64,000 nucleotides of DNA. It comes from Epiperipatus broadwayi. Lineage: Eukaryota; Onychophora; Udeonychophora; Euonychophora; Peripatidae. The notes beneath the pieces were generated by a model. That model ran no database searches and was not told where the DNA came from. It worked only from the letters and a program-made list of their open reading frames with translations. Below, in pieces: positions 46,120 to 58,722 of the stretch (position 1 is the first letter of the stretch; every line of letters begins with the position of its first letter). The translations under genes were made by a program, and so were the position numbers. The DNA is taken from assembly GCA_028023455.1 (NCBI GenBank), contig JAQFVV010012537.1, positions 2,480,001 through 2,544,000 of the forward strand. The letters are read 5' to 3'.

Positions 46120-47120
46120 CTCAATGCAGTATTAGTTTACATGGCATGGTTTACAATGGTACTGTTGTTTTTTGAATATGCATGTATATGTATACATGGG
46201 TAGATGTGCATATAAAAGCACCTTGCTTGAATTTAATAAAGATAAACAAAACTTATATAATTTGTTAAAATGAATTGTAATAAAATAAGTTTAATTCATG
46301 TAAGATTGTTTAAATTAAAGCAAAAGAGTTTGAAATAATTTGTTTTTGTAAAAAAAAAAAAGAGTAATAATTAATTTGATTAAATTTGTAGTTAACAAAA
46401 AAACAAATCTATAAATCTGATTAGTATTAGGAATTAAAAGATTAAAAAATGTTTCCAATTTCTTATGTTCTTTTAATTATCAATCAATTATAATGTAAAA
46501 GAATTCATAATTTTTTTTTTTTTAAAGGTGTCATATTCTTTCATTAGCTCTAAACTAGGAATTTTTAAAAATCAGTATCTGATTCTTGAAAAGAGCTATA
46601 AAAACTATTTTTACTTTGACTGAAAAATATATTACTGGTTGGAAAATTATATTTCTGGGATTCATGAGATATTAATCATCCTTTCTAGAAACAGAACATT
46701 TTGCTTTATGCATTATATTTGTTAATATAGCCAGAGAATATACAGTACTAATTAATCTGAAGGGTGCTTACATAAATCATGTAGCTATTGTCTGAAAATT
46801 ACCTGGGTTTTAATTTAAAGTCATTATCTTAGATTGATTAAAATGCTTCTGAAGGATGTGTGTGCTTCTATTATTTTTTGAAAACAAAACATTTAACTTG
46901 AATAAACTGAATAAAAGATACATCACAAGTTTCCAATCTATGCTGATCCATAATGAAGTTTAAAAATAAAAATACCATGGTAAGATTATTCTTTATGAAA
47001 CTTAAAAAAAAAACATAAAAAAGCCTTAATAAGTCAGTACAATCTGATTACTTTATTTTAGTAGCTAAGTTACTTTTATATTTCCTTTTTGTATGCTTAG
47101 CTAGTGTATGAATGTATTCT
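46120..47120. other. AT-rich stretch, nothing recognised
   Basis: No gene or repeat supported. Confidence 0.5.
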
Positions 47121-47132
47121 AAAATAATTATT

Positions 47133-47200
47133 TAATATATAGGGTATATGAACACAGACTTTCATACAGTCTGTGTTCATATACCCTATATATTACATAT
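47133..47200. repeat. Short perfect hairpin of R2 end
   Basis: ATATAGGGTATATGAACACA and GACTTTCATAC, then complement. The sequence matches the R2 tRNA-like end at 10128-10165 folded on itself. Confidence 0.7.
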
Positions 47201-47879
47201 ATAGACACAGGTGTATATATAATAAGCCTGTGTTTCAGTTATTAAAATAATTATTTGTAACTTTGTGTGTATATATGTGTTAGTTAATTGTAACTGTTAA
47301 ATAAATTGTTATTAGTTTTCAAAATTCAAGTTGTCAGTGTCATTTTATGTATCAGCTTGCATTTCAAATGTTCACTTTAGCCCTTAACAGTTACATATTT
47401 ATCAGAAAAAAAAGATAAATTATAAATGCTGAATGTTATCATGAATTGAGGGATTATAGTATTTTAAATTGGTTCATTTAACATGGAAACCAGTAAAGGC
47501 TGAAAATACATCTTTTTATTTAAATTAAAATATTTCTAAGTGATAAACCTACTTTGAATCACTAGTGTTGATTTTATAGAGGTGATTTGGAAAAAATAAT
47601 CTGTTTTAGGTTCAATCTGAGTTGCACTGATTGGTCATATTTAAAAGTAGTCCCTCCAGATTACTGGTATAATAAAATGGCACTCAACATGGAGCAGGAT
47701 TAATCCATTTTTACCTCAGAATTCAAGATAAAAATGTTTCCTAAAGTGTGATTTGATAATATATGTATATAAGAGTACAGTTGCTTCTGAAAAGCATTAC
47801 ATTGAATGATATTTGTTTGATTTTAATTATACTACAGTATAAAAATTTAATTTTTCTACTTTATCACTTTGTATACAAA

Positions 47880-48505
47880 TTAATCCAATACACATCACAT
47901 GACCGCCATCTCTTATGCTTGTGTATAACTGTTGTTAAAACAGTCAAAACTAACTATATGTATGCCACACACAGCAAACTAGAGTAATCAATGGATTCTA
48001 ACTTGCTGTGTGTGGCATATGTATAGTGAGTTTTGCCTGTTTTAACAACAGTTATACACAAGCATAAGAGATGGTGGTCATGTGATGTTTATTGGCTTAA
48101 AACCAATCCTGCCTAATAGGATATTGGTTACTATGGTTATTAAAGAACCAAAGACACCAAAATGTATGGGAACTGAACTGGGTTCAGACCCATATAACTA
48201 TATAAGCTGATGGTCTTGAATTGGAAACATTAAAGTGTTTTCAGTTTAAGACTCATAGTTTTGTAGTTAAATGGAGATAAAAGGTGTTTTCTGGAGGGTT
48301 GCATTAGCTCCTAAGATCTAGATGCAGTGCTCTCAGATCCAAGGATCCTCACTGATGAAGGCCACAAGCCAGAAACTAGTCTGGGGATATTGAATGAGTA
48401 GGCACTAGATGGGGATTTTATGCACAAGCCTTCTGGCATCCATTGATTACTCTAGCTTGCTGTGTGTGGCATACGTATAGTGAGTTTTGCCTGTTTTTGT
48501 ATACA
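47880..48505 (-). mobile_element. R1 element with palindromic end
   Basis: A palindrome (arms 47890-47985 and 47995-48090, centre 47990, loop TAATCAATGGATTCTAACTT region) continues into a near-full R1 copy on the minus strand (48062-48500). That copy has ACCAAAGACACC, CAGTTTAAGACTCATAGTTT, GGAGGGTTGCATTAG, the HHR, GAGTAGGCACTAGATGGGGA, CATCCATTGATTACTCTAGC and GAGTTTTGCCTG. Confidence 0.8.
48345..48388 (+). ncRNA. Best-preserved hammerhead-like motif (R1)
   Basis: Stem I strand ATCCTCA (48345-48351), intact CTGATGA (48352-48358), stem II AGGC-cacaa-GCCA (three G-C pairs plus an A.A at 10.1/11.1), intact GAAAC (48372-48376), TA loop, GTC triplet (48379-48381), then TGGGGAT (48382-48388), which pairs along all seven positions of stem I with one G-U. 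Stem III is C-G plus the obligatory A-U. This is type I order with minimal stem III, as in PLE and retrozyme hammerheads. The non-canonical 10.1/11.1 pair is the one clear deviation. Confidence 0.7.
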
Positions 48506-48599
48506 AATTGTTAATAAATTGTATAATCTCTCTTGAGTATCTTATGATGACTGTAAATAATTAATAGTAAAAACAATAAGTGTTGATAAATAAAAAAAT

Positions 48600-49250
48600 G
48601 TTTTATGTATTTATTCTGTTAAATGAAAATGTGAAGTAAAGATCTAAAAAAAAATGTGGACTTGCTATTACACACAGAAACATAATGGATAACATCAATC
48701 ACGGATGTAAACTTGGATGAATGGTTTTAAATAGAAAAACAATATTAAAAGGAAATTATGCCTATATATGTGAAAAAGGAAGTTTTTAATACATGTGTTT
48801 TACCAATTTTTACTTATAAATTTGAGATTTGGACAACTAACAGAAGAGAAATACAGAGACTTAAGGTCATCCAATAAAGATAAAGATATGTATATTAGAA
48901 ATAAAAAGAAAGAAAATTAAATATATGGATACTAGAACAAATAGTTATTATTGACCTTCTTGAAAGAATTTAAAAAAATCAAATGAAGCTGGGATGGACC
49001 TATTGCTAGAAAAGATAATATATGGACAGTTGCAGTCTTAAATTGGATAAGAAGAGATTGTGAAAAACCTAGGTAGTGAAAGATCTAGGTAGAGACTACA
49101 TGTGAGATAGATTACTTAAATAATAAAATTTGTTTATGTGTTGTAGAAAAGAGAAGCTAAGGATCAAATGAGTTGGATTAAACTTGGAAAGATCTTCATC
49201 TTGAAGTGGATAAATAATGGTTGAAAATGGTAATGATAATGACTGTTACA
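48600..49250 (+). pseudogene. RTE-like LINE 3' remnant
   Basis: Translation pieces: KGNYAYICEKGSF, FTNFYL.I.DLDN (from YGSETWT), DNIWTVAVLNWIRRDCEKP, and near 49165-49220 WIKLGKIFILKWINNG. The last matches the WxxLGExFIQQWxxxG end of RTE-clade ORFs. Many frame breaks. Confidence 0.6.
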
Positions 49251-49504
49251 TTTGGTGACCGGAAGTGCATCAAAGAAGTATCTAGAAATAAAGCATAAAG
49301 TTTCAATATATATATTGACTAATGTGTCTTTTTTAAAAATAAAACAATTTTTTTAAAAGATACTTTCTGAAAATGAATTTGGGTGGATAATAATTAAAAT
49401 ATATATTTAAAAAATACTTCATAAATAGTTTGGTTATTATCAATAAATCATCAATAAAGCAAGTCATATAAAACATGACATTGCTTTTATAAACTTGTAT
49501 TTAC

Positions 49505-49640
49505 AAAAATGTAATACAGAGAGCATACTAATAGCTCAAACAAGCTCTTAATTGATAAGTGCAGTAAGAGAAAATATTTAAAATCTCTATCTGAAATACT
49601 CTTATCCCCAGACCAATTGGTTTCAATGTTTGGTTATATA
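49505..49640 (+). mobile_element. R4 half, interrupted by a TA repeat
   Basis: GAGCATACTAATAGCTCAAA, CAAGCTCTTAATTGATAAGT, GCAGTAAGAGAAAATATTT and CTTATCCCCAGACCAATTGG match the left arm of R4. The copy stops inside the HHR at a TA microsatellite. Confidence 0.6.
49602..49630 (-). ncRNA. Half hammerhead-like motif in R4
   Basis: Minus strand: intact GAAAC, stem III CAATTG-type, GTC, TGGGGAT. The CUGAUGA half is absent, replaced by TA repeat. Confidence 0.35.
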
Positions 49641-49680
49641 TATATATATATATATATATAACCATAACATACATTGAAAC

Positions 49681-49704
49681 CTGAGGGTTCTATCTATATA
49701 AGAA

Positions 49705-49738
<34 letters not shown>

Positions 49739-49764
49739 TTCTTATATAGATAGAACCCTCAGGA
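49681..49764. repeat. Palindrome around (TA)n
   Basis: CTGAGGGTTCTATCTATATA and AGAAGTGTATATAT pair with the mirrored sequence ending GATAGAACCCTCAG. A TA run fills the loop. Arms appear perfect, so it is young or maintained. Confidence 0.9.
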
Positions 49765-50274
49765 AGTTATAATAAACATATTTGTGCATTATAGATAGAT
49801 TCAGAGTCAAATATAAGATGATTAAAACTTGAATTTTTTTTTCAATGTTTTAAATAAATAGTTTTTTTTTTAAAAAAAAAAGCCTGTAAGATACAGTATT
49901 GGATAGTAAATGTTTATATCTTACTATTTTTAGATATAGGATCAAAACATATTATTAAAAATGTATGCACTATTTAATTATTTTTCATGTTATATATAAG
50001 TGAAAACAAAATAATGTGAAAGCATAAAAACAACTATAGTTATCTATTATTCCATTATATTGACACGAAAAAATAATGAGAATAAACTTTTATCACACAA
50101 ATAAACTATAAAATGACTTTTTTTTTAAAATGCCATTTTCAAACAATGCATTGGGGGGTTGCTTCTTTTCTAGTTATACTTGATAGTAGGGGGGTGGGGG
50201 TATTTTGATTAGTTCAGATTTTTATGCTTTGGTTAAGCTCACAGGTGAAAAAAATGTGAATTGATTAGGCTTTG

Positions 50275-50410
50275 TCTATGTGATTTGGACATAGTAAAAT
50301 GGCAAAGACTGGAATTCAAAGACATTGAATTATGATTCCAATTGTCACTACCAATGTTTGAACTTTCTGTGAACTCCTAAACAATAAACCATTGATAATT
50401 TTATTTATTT
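50275..50410 (-). repeat. R8 SINE-like copy
   Basis: GGACATAGTAAAATGGCAAAGA, TGATTCCAATTGTCAC, GTTTGAACTTTCTGTGAACT and CTAAACAATAAACCATTGAT. It abuts the 3' end of the RTE fragment that follows. Confidence 0.4.
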
Positions 50411-50464
50411 ATCAATTTATTCTTTATTATATATTCAATTTACTAATTAATATTTATCTTCAAC

Positions 50465-53200
50465 ATTATTTTCAATCATTATCAATCCACTGCTTTCCAA
50501 GTTTAATCCAGTTTGTTTGATTCCTAGCCTCTCCTTTTTACATCAGCCCAGCACACTTTCTTATTTCAACCATCCATCTTATATGTGATCTCTTTCTAAA
50601 TATTTTATACTCCCTTGGAATCCAAATTAAGACTTCAATAATTCATCTGCTATCATCTGTTTCCAACAAGATCTGGGTGATTTGGCATAGTTGATAGAAT
50701 GTTCAATGTGGGATCAGGATATCCCATGATTGATTGTGATGCTTTCTACCTTCTAATAAACTCTTGAGCAGAAAATCCATTAGCATTTTTGTTTTTTTAG
50801 CAATATGTCCATCATTGATTTATTTCAATTTTTTCAATGATGTCAATGACAACTGTTGGCTTTCTCATCATGTATTTTACTTTCAGTCTCTTTTTATTAC
50901 TCTTAACACACATTTCTCTGAACTTCATTCAGTAGATTGAAGCCTCTGTATTGCTCTTCTATTAATTGTCTTATTTTCAGATTTATAATTAAAAAGTTGT
51001 AAAACATATATATTAAAAACTTACTTTTCAGATAGGTGGGCATATTTTCTTTTAATATTAAAATATTTCTAACAAAAGCACTTCATTCAAGTTTAATTTT
51101 ATGATTAATCTATCCATTATGTTATTTGTATTAATCATTTGACTAAGATACTTGTAGTTGTTAATTTCTTCTGATTCATGATTATCAATCTTTATTTTCT
51201 TCTTCTGAGAAAATCCATTGAACATTAGTTTAGACTTTTTAGTATTTACTTTTCCTAATTTCTTACTTAAATTTGATAACTTTTGCAACATTTTCTGAAA
51301 CTCTGAAGCATTATTTGCAAAAATAACCTCATCAACTGCAAAATCTAAATGTCTTAAATAATTCCCATTCACTTTTATACTTTGTTTCTTATTTTAATCA
51401 ACTACATACTTCTTGTAAAATTTCTGTATATGTTTTGGAGATATGGAAACACCCTGTCACACACCCTTCTCAGTGTTTTATTATTCATGTAATATAATTA
51501 CTACAGTTGCATTTTAATAAATATTTTTCAGAATATGACAATATTTTAGTTCTACATCTCAGTGAATCAATGCTTTAATGGAAATGCTTATAGAATCAAA
51601 TGCCCTTTAATAATTCACTATTCCAAATGACAATGGCAATTCATATTCAATGGCTTTCTATATCTCATTTTAATAATTGAATGTGATTTACAAGGCTAAA
51701 TATACTTTTAAGTGCATTTTGTTTTTTTGGATGGTTAGCATCTAAAGTTTGCTGTGGGCAAGTTGTAATTGTCTTGATAAAGATTTTTGTATAGAACTGA
51801 CAGAAATTAATGTCTGTAATTTCTAATATCTTTCTTAAATATCACTTATTATTATAATCTTCCAATTATCATGTACATCATATCATTTAGATATTTAATA
51901 TATAACTTTATCAACATTTTTTTTCTTCATCATTTTTTTTTTAAAGATATTGGTCATAATTTATTATTTGCTGGAGTTTTTTTCTTCTTCATAGATTTAA
52001 TTGCATATGGAAAATGTAATAACTGTAGGAAATATTTTGCTTTCTTGTTCTTTACTGCTATATAATTCTTTGTAGAATTCTTCCACACATTTCATGATGA
52101 CATCTCTCTTTTTAAAATCATTCCATCTTTTCTTCTCATTGCAGAAATAAGTTTCATACCAATCCCAAGATGTTTTATATTTTTGATATTTTTATTCTCT
52201 TCAACGGCTTTTTTTGCCAATAACAATTATATTTTATTATATGTTATTAACTCTTTTTCTTCCATTTTAAAAAACTCTAGATATTTAATTCTTTTTAATG
52301 CAACATGTTAAGATATTTTTATATTCCTTCTTTTCTTCATATACTCTCTTGTCTTAGCAAAAAATTTATTGGACATTGCGGCTTTTTTATAACAGCTATT
52401 ATTTTTGCAGCTCTTAATCACATATTAGAAATATTAATAACTTAATTCAAGCCTGAACCATCTTCAAAGTTTGTTGATATTTTAAAGTAAGTAATAAGTT
52501 CAGGTTTAAATTTATTGGAGTGTTTATAATTTTTCTCTCTAGTTTCGAATCACATGTACTTTATATCTCACTAATTGATTGTCACTTCCTGTATTGATTC
52601 TATTTAGAACATACCAATCTTGAAATACTTATTTTCTGTGTTAAACTATAAACCAATTCATTTGAATGCTTCCATGTTTATGTCCATTTAACATTTTTTT
52701 CAAAGAATGATTTCATAATATACAGTTTATCTTTTTCTGTGAACCCCAGCAGTCTATATCCCCTTTCATTTTTATCACCAAAACCAAATTTGCCTATAAA
52801 TGTTTTATCATTCAATTGTTTACCATTTCTAGCATTAAAGTCTCCCAAAATAATTTAAAAATATTATTTGTTCTGATCAATAATCTTTTGTATGGCCATA
52901 TAAAATTCATCTATTTCTTAATCACAAAGAGAACTTGTTAAGCATAAACCTGAATATCTCCATTTGCTGTATTCCATTAAATTGAATAACTAATCTTACT
53001 ATTCTGTCTGATAAATCTCACTCGACTTGGCTTCCAATATTTGTGCCTTTGTAATAAAGTATATAGCCACTTTGTAAATCAATCGCCTCTTCAACTTTTC
53101 TTCCAACTTCCAAAAGTCCAACAATGTTCCTTTTAATATTATGCAGTTTTTTTCCAAATCGTGAAATCTTCTTTCAGTTAAAAATGTGCATTTAAAAGTA
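50465..53200 (-). pseudogene. RTE-like LINE, decayed, EN and RT recognisable
   Basis: Minus strand, 5' to 3'. Endonuclease pieces come first, including YILYYKGTNIG near 53060 and IILGDFNARNGKQL at 52854-52813 (the GDFNA motif of the APE-type endonuclease). Then a gap of broken frames. An RT segment at 51372-51058 has HLDFAVDEVIFANNASEFQK (where HLRFADDIVLI is expected; one catalytic D is V), LSKKLGKVNTKKSKLMFNGF and EINNYKYLSQMI. Finally WIKLGKQWI near 50520-50470. Domain order and motifs fit the RTE clade. It is full-length-like but heavily mutated. Confidence 0.75.
50680..50775 (+). repeat. tRNA-like SINE head inside LINE remnant (R8)
   Basis: GGGTGATTTGGCATAGTTGA (A-box-like), GTGGGATCAGGATATCCCAT, GATTGATTGTGATGC (B-box-like) and CTAATAAACTCTTGAGCAG, the R8 tail. 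It appears to be inserted into the RTE 3' part. Confidence 0.45.
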
Positions 53201-54615
53201 CCTAAATAAAAGTTGATATAAATATTTTGTTTTGATGGTAAACAAATTTGAATTAGGATTAAGTTTTCAAAGACAAAAAAGAATCAAATTCAATTATCAA
53301 TTTTATGTGGCTCTTATATGCATAGAAATTTATACGTTGTAATAGCAGATTTTTTAAAAATAATCACGTTTGTCACATGATATCTTTGCTGATATCATTC
53401 ATGTACAAAATTTAAATTATAGTTTTATTTCAAATGATTTTATTTAAATAAAATTAAAAAAGTGATTAATATCTATTTCGTTTTGTTTTCAATCTAATTC
53501 AATCAAATTATGCTTTAAACCATCGCTTTAACTTAATTAATTTGAGCTGTGAACGAAATTATGTCCTTGGTAGCTTTCATCCGCTTTTTGAATTTGGGAA
53601 AAATATTATACATATATATAACAGACTGTGAAATAAATATTCACACAGTTATTTTGATGAAATGCGCTAGTAATTTTGTTTGATAATGTTTGTTATCTTA
53701 TAAATAATTCCAGACTGGTATTTATATAAAACACACATTTTTTAAAACGAAAGTAAAATGCTTACCAGACCACAAAATTTAGAGCAAATGTTTAAAATCA
53801 AATTTATTGACCATAAATAATTATTTTAATTTAGTCTGTGAATGGATTGACTTTATGCACAAAGAGTAGCTTTTCTTTTTTTTTTTTTTTATGAATTTAT
53901 TAGAATTTTGAACTCCAGTTGGTTTAACACTCATAAATTTATTTATAAACACTCAATTTAACTAGACTTTTTTTTCTGGTTATGTTCTGATAAGCTTAGA
54001 TCAGTTTTCTTAAAAAATATATACACCTAGTGAGCTTTCTTTACTTATATATATGTAAAATAGCCAAAAATTGCCACAGGATGCCAAAAGGTTCTTTATT
54101 ATTTAGCTGCAAAGATCAATGAAAAAGTATTATTCTCGAAACTAGTAGATGAGGGAGAATTTATATACATTATACATTTTAGCCAAAAATAATAAATATC
54201 TGTTTATTGATCAATAATTAATTAAGTTAGCTGTGAATTAGCTATTTGCTATCATCTACAGATTCTATCTGAATTTAAATTCCAGATTATAAACTTGACA
54301 GGAAAGTATAGTATAATTATTTTAGAATAAGTTTACTAGGACATAAAAACTAAACATGTCATTAACTTATTAACTCTTATCTGCCTTAAAAATCATTAAA
54401 GTTTCCTAAGAAAAAGTATGGTTGTTTTGTAACTTTAATGTAATACTTTTATGAATGTTAAAGTTGAAAAAAATATTTGAAGAAATCAGCATCTTACAGA
54501 TTGTAGCTATGATCAAAAGACATATTCTTTGTTCATTGACAGAAGGAAACACTCAGAGGGCATTCACATTTTTTTGGTCTAGCTTTCATATGAAGATTTG
54601 GAACTATAATAAAAT
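53201..54615. other. AT-rich stretch, nothing recognised
   Basis: GTCACATGATA at about 53376 is an isolated copy of the R1/R4 terminal core. No gene seen. Confidence 0.45.
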
Positions 54616-54622
54616 ATAACTT

Positions 54623-54847
54623 TTGTTTGTTTATAAAATATTTTTGATTATTTTTACACACTACTTAATTGGTTTTTATAAAGAAATACACAGATATAAT
54701 TTCAATTTATTCATTTATGGTTTGTTTTTAGATATAGAAGTTAATAAACTTGGCCATAATATAAAAAAAAAAGACATTCTGACATTGACTATTACATCAT
54801 TATCTGTCAGAATTGATTTGGTGTCAAAATCTTTTAAAATATTGTAA
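54623..54847 (+). pseudogene. Possible PLE RT C-terminal remnant
   Basis: A 74-codon frame with FLDIEVNKLGHNIKKKDI. FLDhEV/I followed by a short strand is the motif found just after the RT catalytic region in PLEs (compare FLDV in the 28-kb copy). It lies about 500 bp upstream of the GIY-YIG module on the same strand. Low-complexity surroundings make this tentative. Confidence 0.35.
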
Positions 54848-55340
54848 TTTTAGCAAGAAAAGATTAAATTTTAAAGTAGAATTTGATAGAGTTATCATAT
54901 ATCTATCTTCATTCATTCATATTAAAAAAATCATTGATTTTTAGTTTTTACGGTTTACATAAATATCTGTAATGTTTATGGCATATTGTTTTATTTACAG
55001 GTTAAAATTTTAAAATAGTTACAATGGTCAAAAAAAAATTTTAGGATGTTATTTACTTATAAAGTTAAATTAAAAAGAAATCAAGACCAATTTATTGAAT
55101 TTAGTATAAAATAAAGATTTTATAAAAAAAAAGATAAGCATTTCTCAAATCTCTTATCAGATGGAACAATGGAAAATGTCAGAAACCCAAATAGTTAAAA
55201 TATAAAATCAAAAAAATCTTAAAACAAAGAAAATAAAACAGATGAATGAAAAATGGAAACATGATGTAGAAAATTGTGTACTTAATAATAGTTTAAAGTG
55301 TAAGTACTATTTTAATAGTTATTAATTTGATTTATATATA

Positions 55341-55787
55341 TTGTATATATGTGAGGATAAGAGGTGTTTTACGTGCAAACATATTATTGTTACAAAGATG
55401 GTTCAGGGAGATACCATTCATGGTTTTAAATGGTATATACCCAACTATGTCAATTGTAAAAATATAAACTTGGTATATTTAATAGAATGTAATAGATGCT
55501 TGTGTTGTTACATAGGTGAGTCAGCAAACAGTCTACATATTAGAATGACCAACCATAGGCTTGATATTTTACATAAAAATGAAGATAGACCAGTTTCTAA
55601 ACATTTCAATTTACCAGATCACTCGATTGATGATTTAAGAGTGGTTATATTGGAAGATAATTTTTCTTTTATGAGAGAAAGAAAATAGAAGGAGAGTTTT
55701 TTTATTTTTAAATTTAAGACATTACATCCTCATGGGATGAATATGAATATAGGTACTATCACATCTTTGAATTACCTGGTTTCCTAG
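55341..55787 (+). pseudogene. PLE GIY-YIG endonuclease (second lineage)
   Basis: The open frame has CEDKRCFTCKHI (conserved Cys cluster upstream of the nuclease), NCKNINLVYLIECNRCLCCY followed by IGES (GIY-YIG core, here LVY...YIG), SLHIRMTNHRLDI, and VSKHFNLPDHSIDDLRVVIL. An in-frame TAG at 55686-55688 interrupts it. The same frame then continues KTLHPHGMNMNIGTI to a stop at 55785-55787, matching the usual PLE C-terminus. Apart from that single stop the domain looks intact. No clear RT is left upstream. Confidence 0.85.
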
Positions 55788-56211
55788 GGATTTGATTTTT
55801 TTTTTTTTATTTCCTAAATAATTATTTTTTATTTTCTAAATAATTATTTTATAGGTGGACTAGGACAAAGTGGAATAAATATAAAAAATATATATGTATA
55901 ATATATGTATGAGATATATATGTATATAGCAGAATATATATATAGTTTTTTTTTTGGTACGTACATATATAATAATACATTTTTATTGTTTTTTGATATA
56001 TTTTAATATATAATAATAATGTATGTATGGTTTTAGTTTTTTAAAATAAGTCTTTTGTGAAATAATTTTTTTAGTATTTTTTATACAAAGTTTTGTATAT
56101 ATATATTTTATACAAAGTTTTTAAAGATTTTTAGCCTATAGAAATTAGTTTTGTTATCTGACACGTAACTGTCTGTAATATTTTGGCGCTTAAATTCTGG
56201 AAACAGCCATT

Positions 56212-56257
56212 TTGCTTTCTGATGAAAATCAGTCTACTAGTTGAAATATTAAAGCGG
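56212..56257 (+). ncRNA. Hammerhead-ribozyme-like motif downstream of PLE
   Basis: GCTTT (56214-56218), intact CTGATGA (56219-56225), stem II AATCAG-tcta-CTAGTT (one mismatch, one bulge), intact GAAA (56243-56246), minimal T/A stem III giving ATT, then AAAGC, which pairs perfectly with GCTTT. Position about 430 bp past the endonuclease on the same strand fits the HHRs known in PLE terminal repeats. Confidence 0.6.
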
Positions 56258-56369
56258 TTTTATAGAGAAGTAATTCTGTGTTTTTATTATGTTTTTATTT
56301 TTCCTTTAGTTAGTTCCTCATATTTATTATTTTCCTATATATATATAAGCATAAAGTTATATAAATAAT

Positions 56370-57010
56370 GTTGAATACATTTTCACAGAAGAAGAAAATT
56401 AAGATTGATAATCAGAAATTTGAAAAAGGAAATAACTACAAATATCTTAAATTAATAATAGCACATATAGAAACATAATGGATGAAGTTATTCATAGAAT
56501 TAAACTTTAGTGAAGAATTTGGTAGACATAACTTAATAAAAAAATTGCCTATGTATTTGAAAAGGAAAATTTTTAATAGATATGGTTTACCATTTTTACA
56601 TATGGATCTTGGATATTTAATTGAATGTTAATATATAGAATTTACACCCAATAAAGACTGCACAAATATATATCATGAGAGTTATAATGGACCTAAAGCA
56701 AAATATATGGATGCGTGAACGGACAAGTATCCCCATGATCATTGAAAGTAATAAAAGATTGAAGTGGAGTTATGCTGAATACATTTTTTAAAAAGCTAAT
56801 AGTAGCTGAACATTAGAAATCTGAAACTTGATCTCAGAAAATTATAAAAGGTTTAGAAAAAGATTACATATGAGATAAATGATACTGTGAGCTTGTTATG
56901 AAAAAGAAAGGCTATAGGTCAAGAAACTCTATTAAACTTGGAGAGACATTCATACTGCAATGGATTGATGATGGATGAAAATGATCATGATAAAATGTTT
57001 ATAAATAGTG
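56370..57010 (+). pseudogene. RTE-like LINE 3' remnant
   Basis: FSQKKKIKIDNQKFEKGNNY followed by KYLKLII parallels the 51-kb copy's FSQKKKIKIDN. Later, near 56935, SIKLGETFILQWIDDG, the RTE C-terminal signature. Several stops. Confidence 0.65.
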
Positions 57011-58160
57011 TTTTACTCTTAGACTCCTTAGACAATTTGAAATACTTGATAGATTTGTTTCAAGTCTAATAGATCTATTATATATATATATAACAGGTAT
57101 GTGACCGTACATTGAAAAGCAAATGTCCTTTTTTTAAATTTCATATTTCTTTGCTTACTTTATATAATATCTATTTGTAAACTGTTTATTTGACTTCCCC
57201 CTCATAAAATATGCACAAAAAAACAGCCAATGCTTTTATTAAAGACTATGTAAACTCTGTAAATAAAATCCGATCATTTGTATTTTTCAAATATTTGTAT
57301 TTGTTGTGCATCATATTCAAACTTCTTTATTAAAAAAAAAAAAATCAATTAATTACTTAACAATTGCGCTCTTAATTAGTTTGTGCGCTAATTAATTTCC
57401 AATGGTTAAGCAAAAATTTAAAAACTAAATTAAAGTACAGTATAATACAATGAATCAATTACCTGACCCACTTATTTTTTTTTTTTTACATCAAAATATA
57501 AATATTTGCAATTGAATAATTATAGAAAAGGTTTTAATAAAAATCAGCAAATATAATTAATGCTTTACCTTTACTAGACTATATATATATTAATTTAATT
57601 AATTTAAATGAGGATAAATAGGAGCATCATATAATATTCTTATACTAAAGCACTTTTAATTTAAATTGTAATCAATTGAACTTATTCAAACCGGAAACAG
57701 AAAATGTCATGTGATTTCCAAGCATTGTGTATTTTAATGTTAGTGCGTTGTCTATTTATTTCAGACTCTTCAAATCTACTATGAAAATAGTTTCCTTAAT
57801 CTTTCTTGGTCTAAAGTTTCTTTTATAATATTATTATTACAAAATAAATAATTGTTTGCTCAAAAACTTACATAATAGAAAACAAATCTAACCGATTTTG
57901 TATCAGTTTAATAAAAGCTCTAGGTAGCATGGTATTATTCCTGCTATGACATTAACTCTTTTGACATTTTCGACCAGTAATATTTATTCCCAATTTATTG
58001 TTCATGATGTCATGACAACCAAATCCTGGAAAACCTAATCAATGTTAACTTGTAACATATGTATACATTATTAAGTTGTAAAATGTGCTGACATGCAAGA
58101 TTTTGTGCTATCACTACGACTTTTTTCCCTATGCAATATAAATGTATGGCATTATTTGTA
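57011..58160. other. AT-rich stretch, nothing recognised
   Basis: GTCATGTGATT at 57704 is the only repeat-like motif noticed. Confidence 0.45.
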
Positions 58161-58275
58161 TTTTTTTTTTAATTTAAAAGTACATTTGGCGATAAAAGTT
58201 GTTATAGTTATGTTTTTTTTCCGCTAAACTTTATATATATTTACAGTTAAAAGTTGTTGTATTTGTGGGTCTTAT
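58160..58275 (+). repeat. Direct repeat, left copy
   Basis: GCTAAACTTTATATATATTT followed by ACAGTTAAAAGTTGTT recurs at 59410-59450 with similar flanks (GATAAAAGTTGTTATAGTTA / GGTAAAATTTGTTACATTTG). The two copies bracket the gag-like fragment. Confidence 0.7.
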
Positions 58276-58722
58276 ATGGCATATGACTTTAAAAAACACT
58301 TTCATAAATGTTTGATTGATTGACTCTTTATTATGATATTTAGATTGACATCAAATTTCAAATTAATTAACATTCAATAATGCAATATCAAATATCTTTA
58401 ATAATTATGATGTTTTTTTTCTTTTTTTTTTTTTTTAAATATATATCAAATAATGTGCATTACTTCTAATTACATACAATTATTCATATTTATGTGTGGC
58501 CATGATGATAAATAATGATTTGGAAACTAAAAATGAGAATATTGACACTGTATTAATTTAACAAAACATTCACATTTATTACAATAAGATAAATTTTACA
58601 TATATCTTAATAATAATATAAAATATAATAATAAACATTTATATTAAACAATTTTACAAAATTAAACAAAATATCAATGAAGATCATTATTACAAATTCA
58701 AAATAATAAGTACTTCAACATC

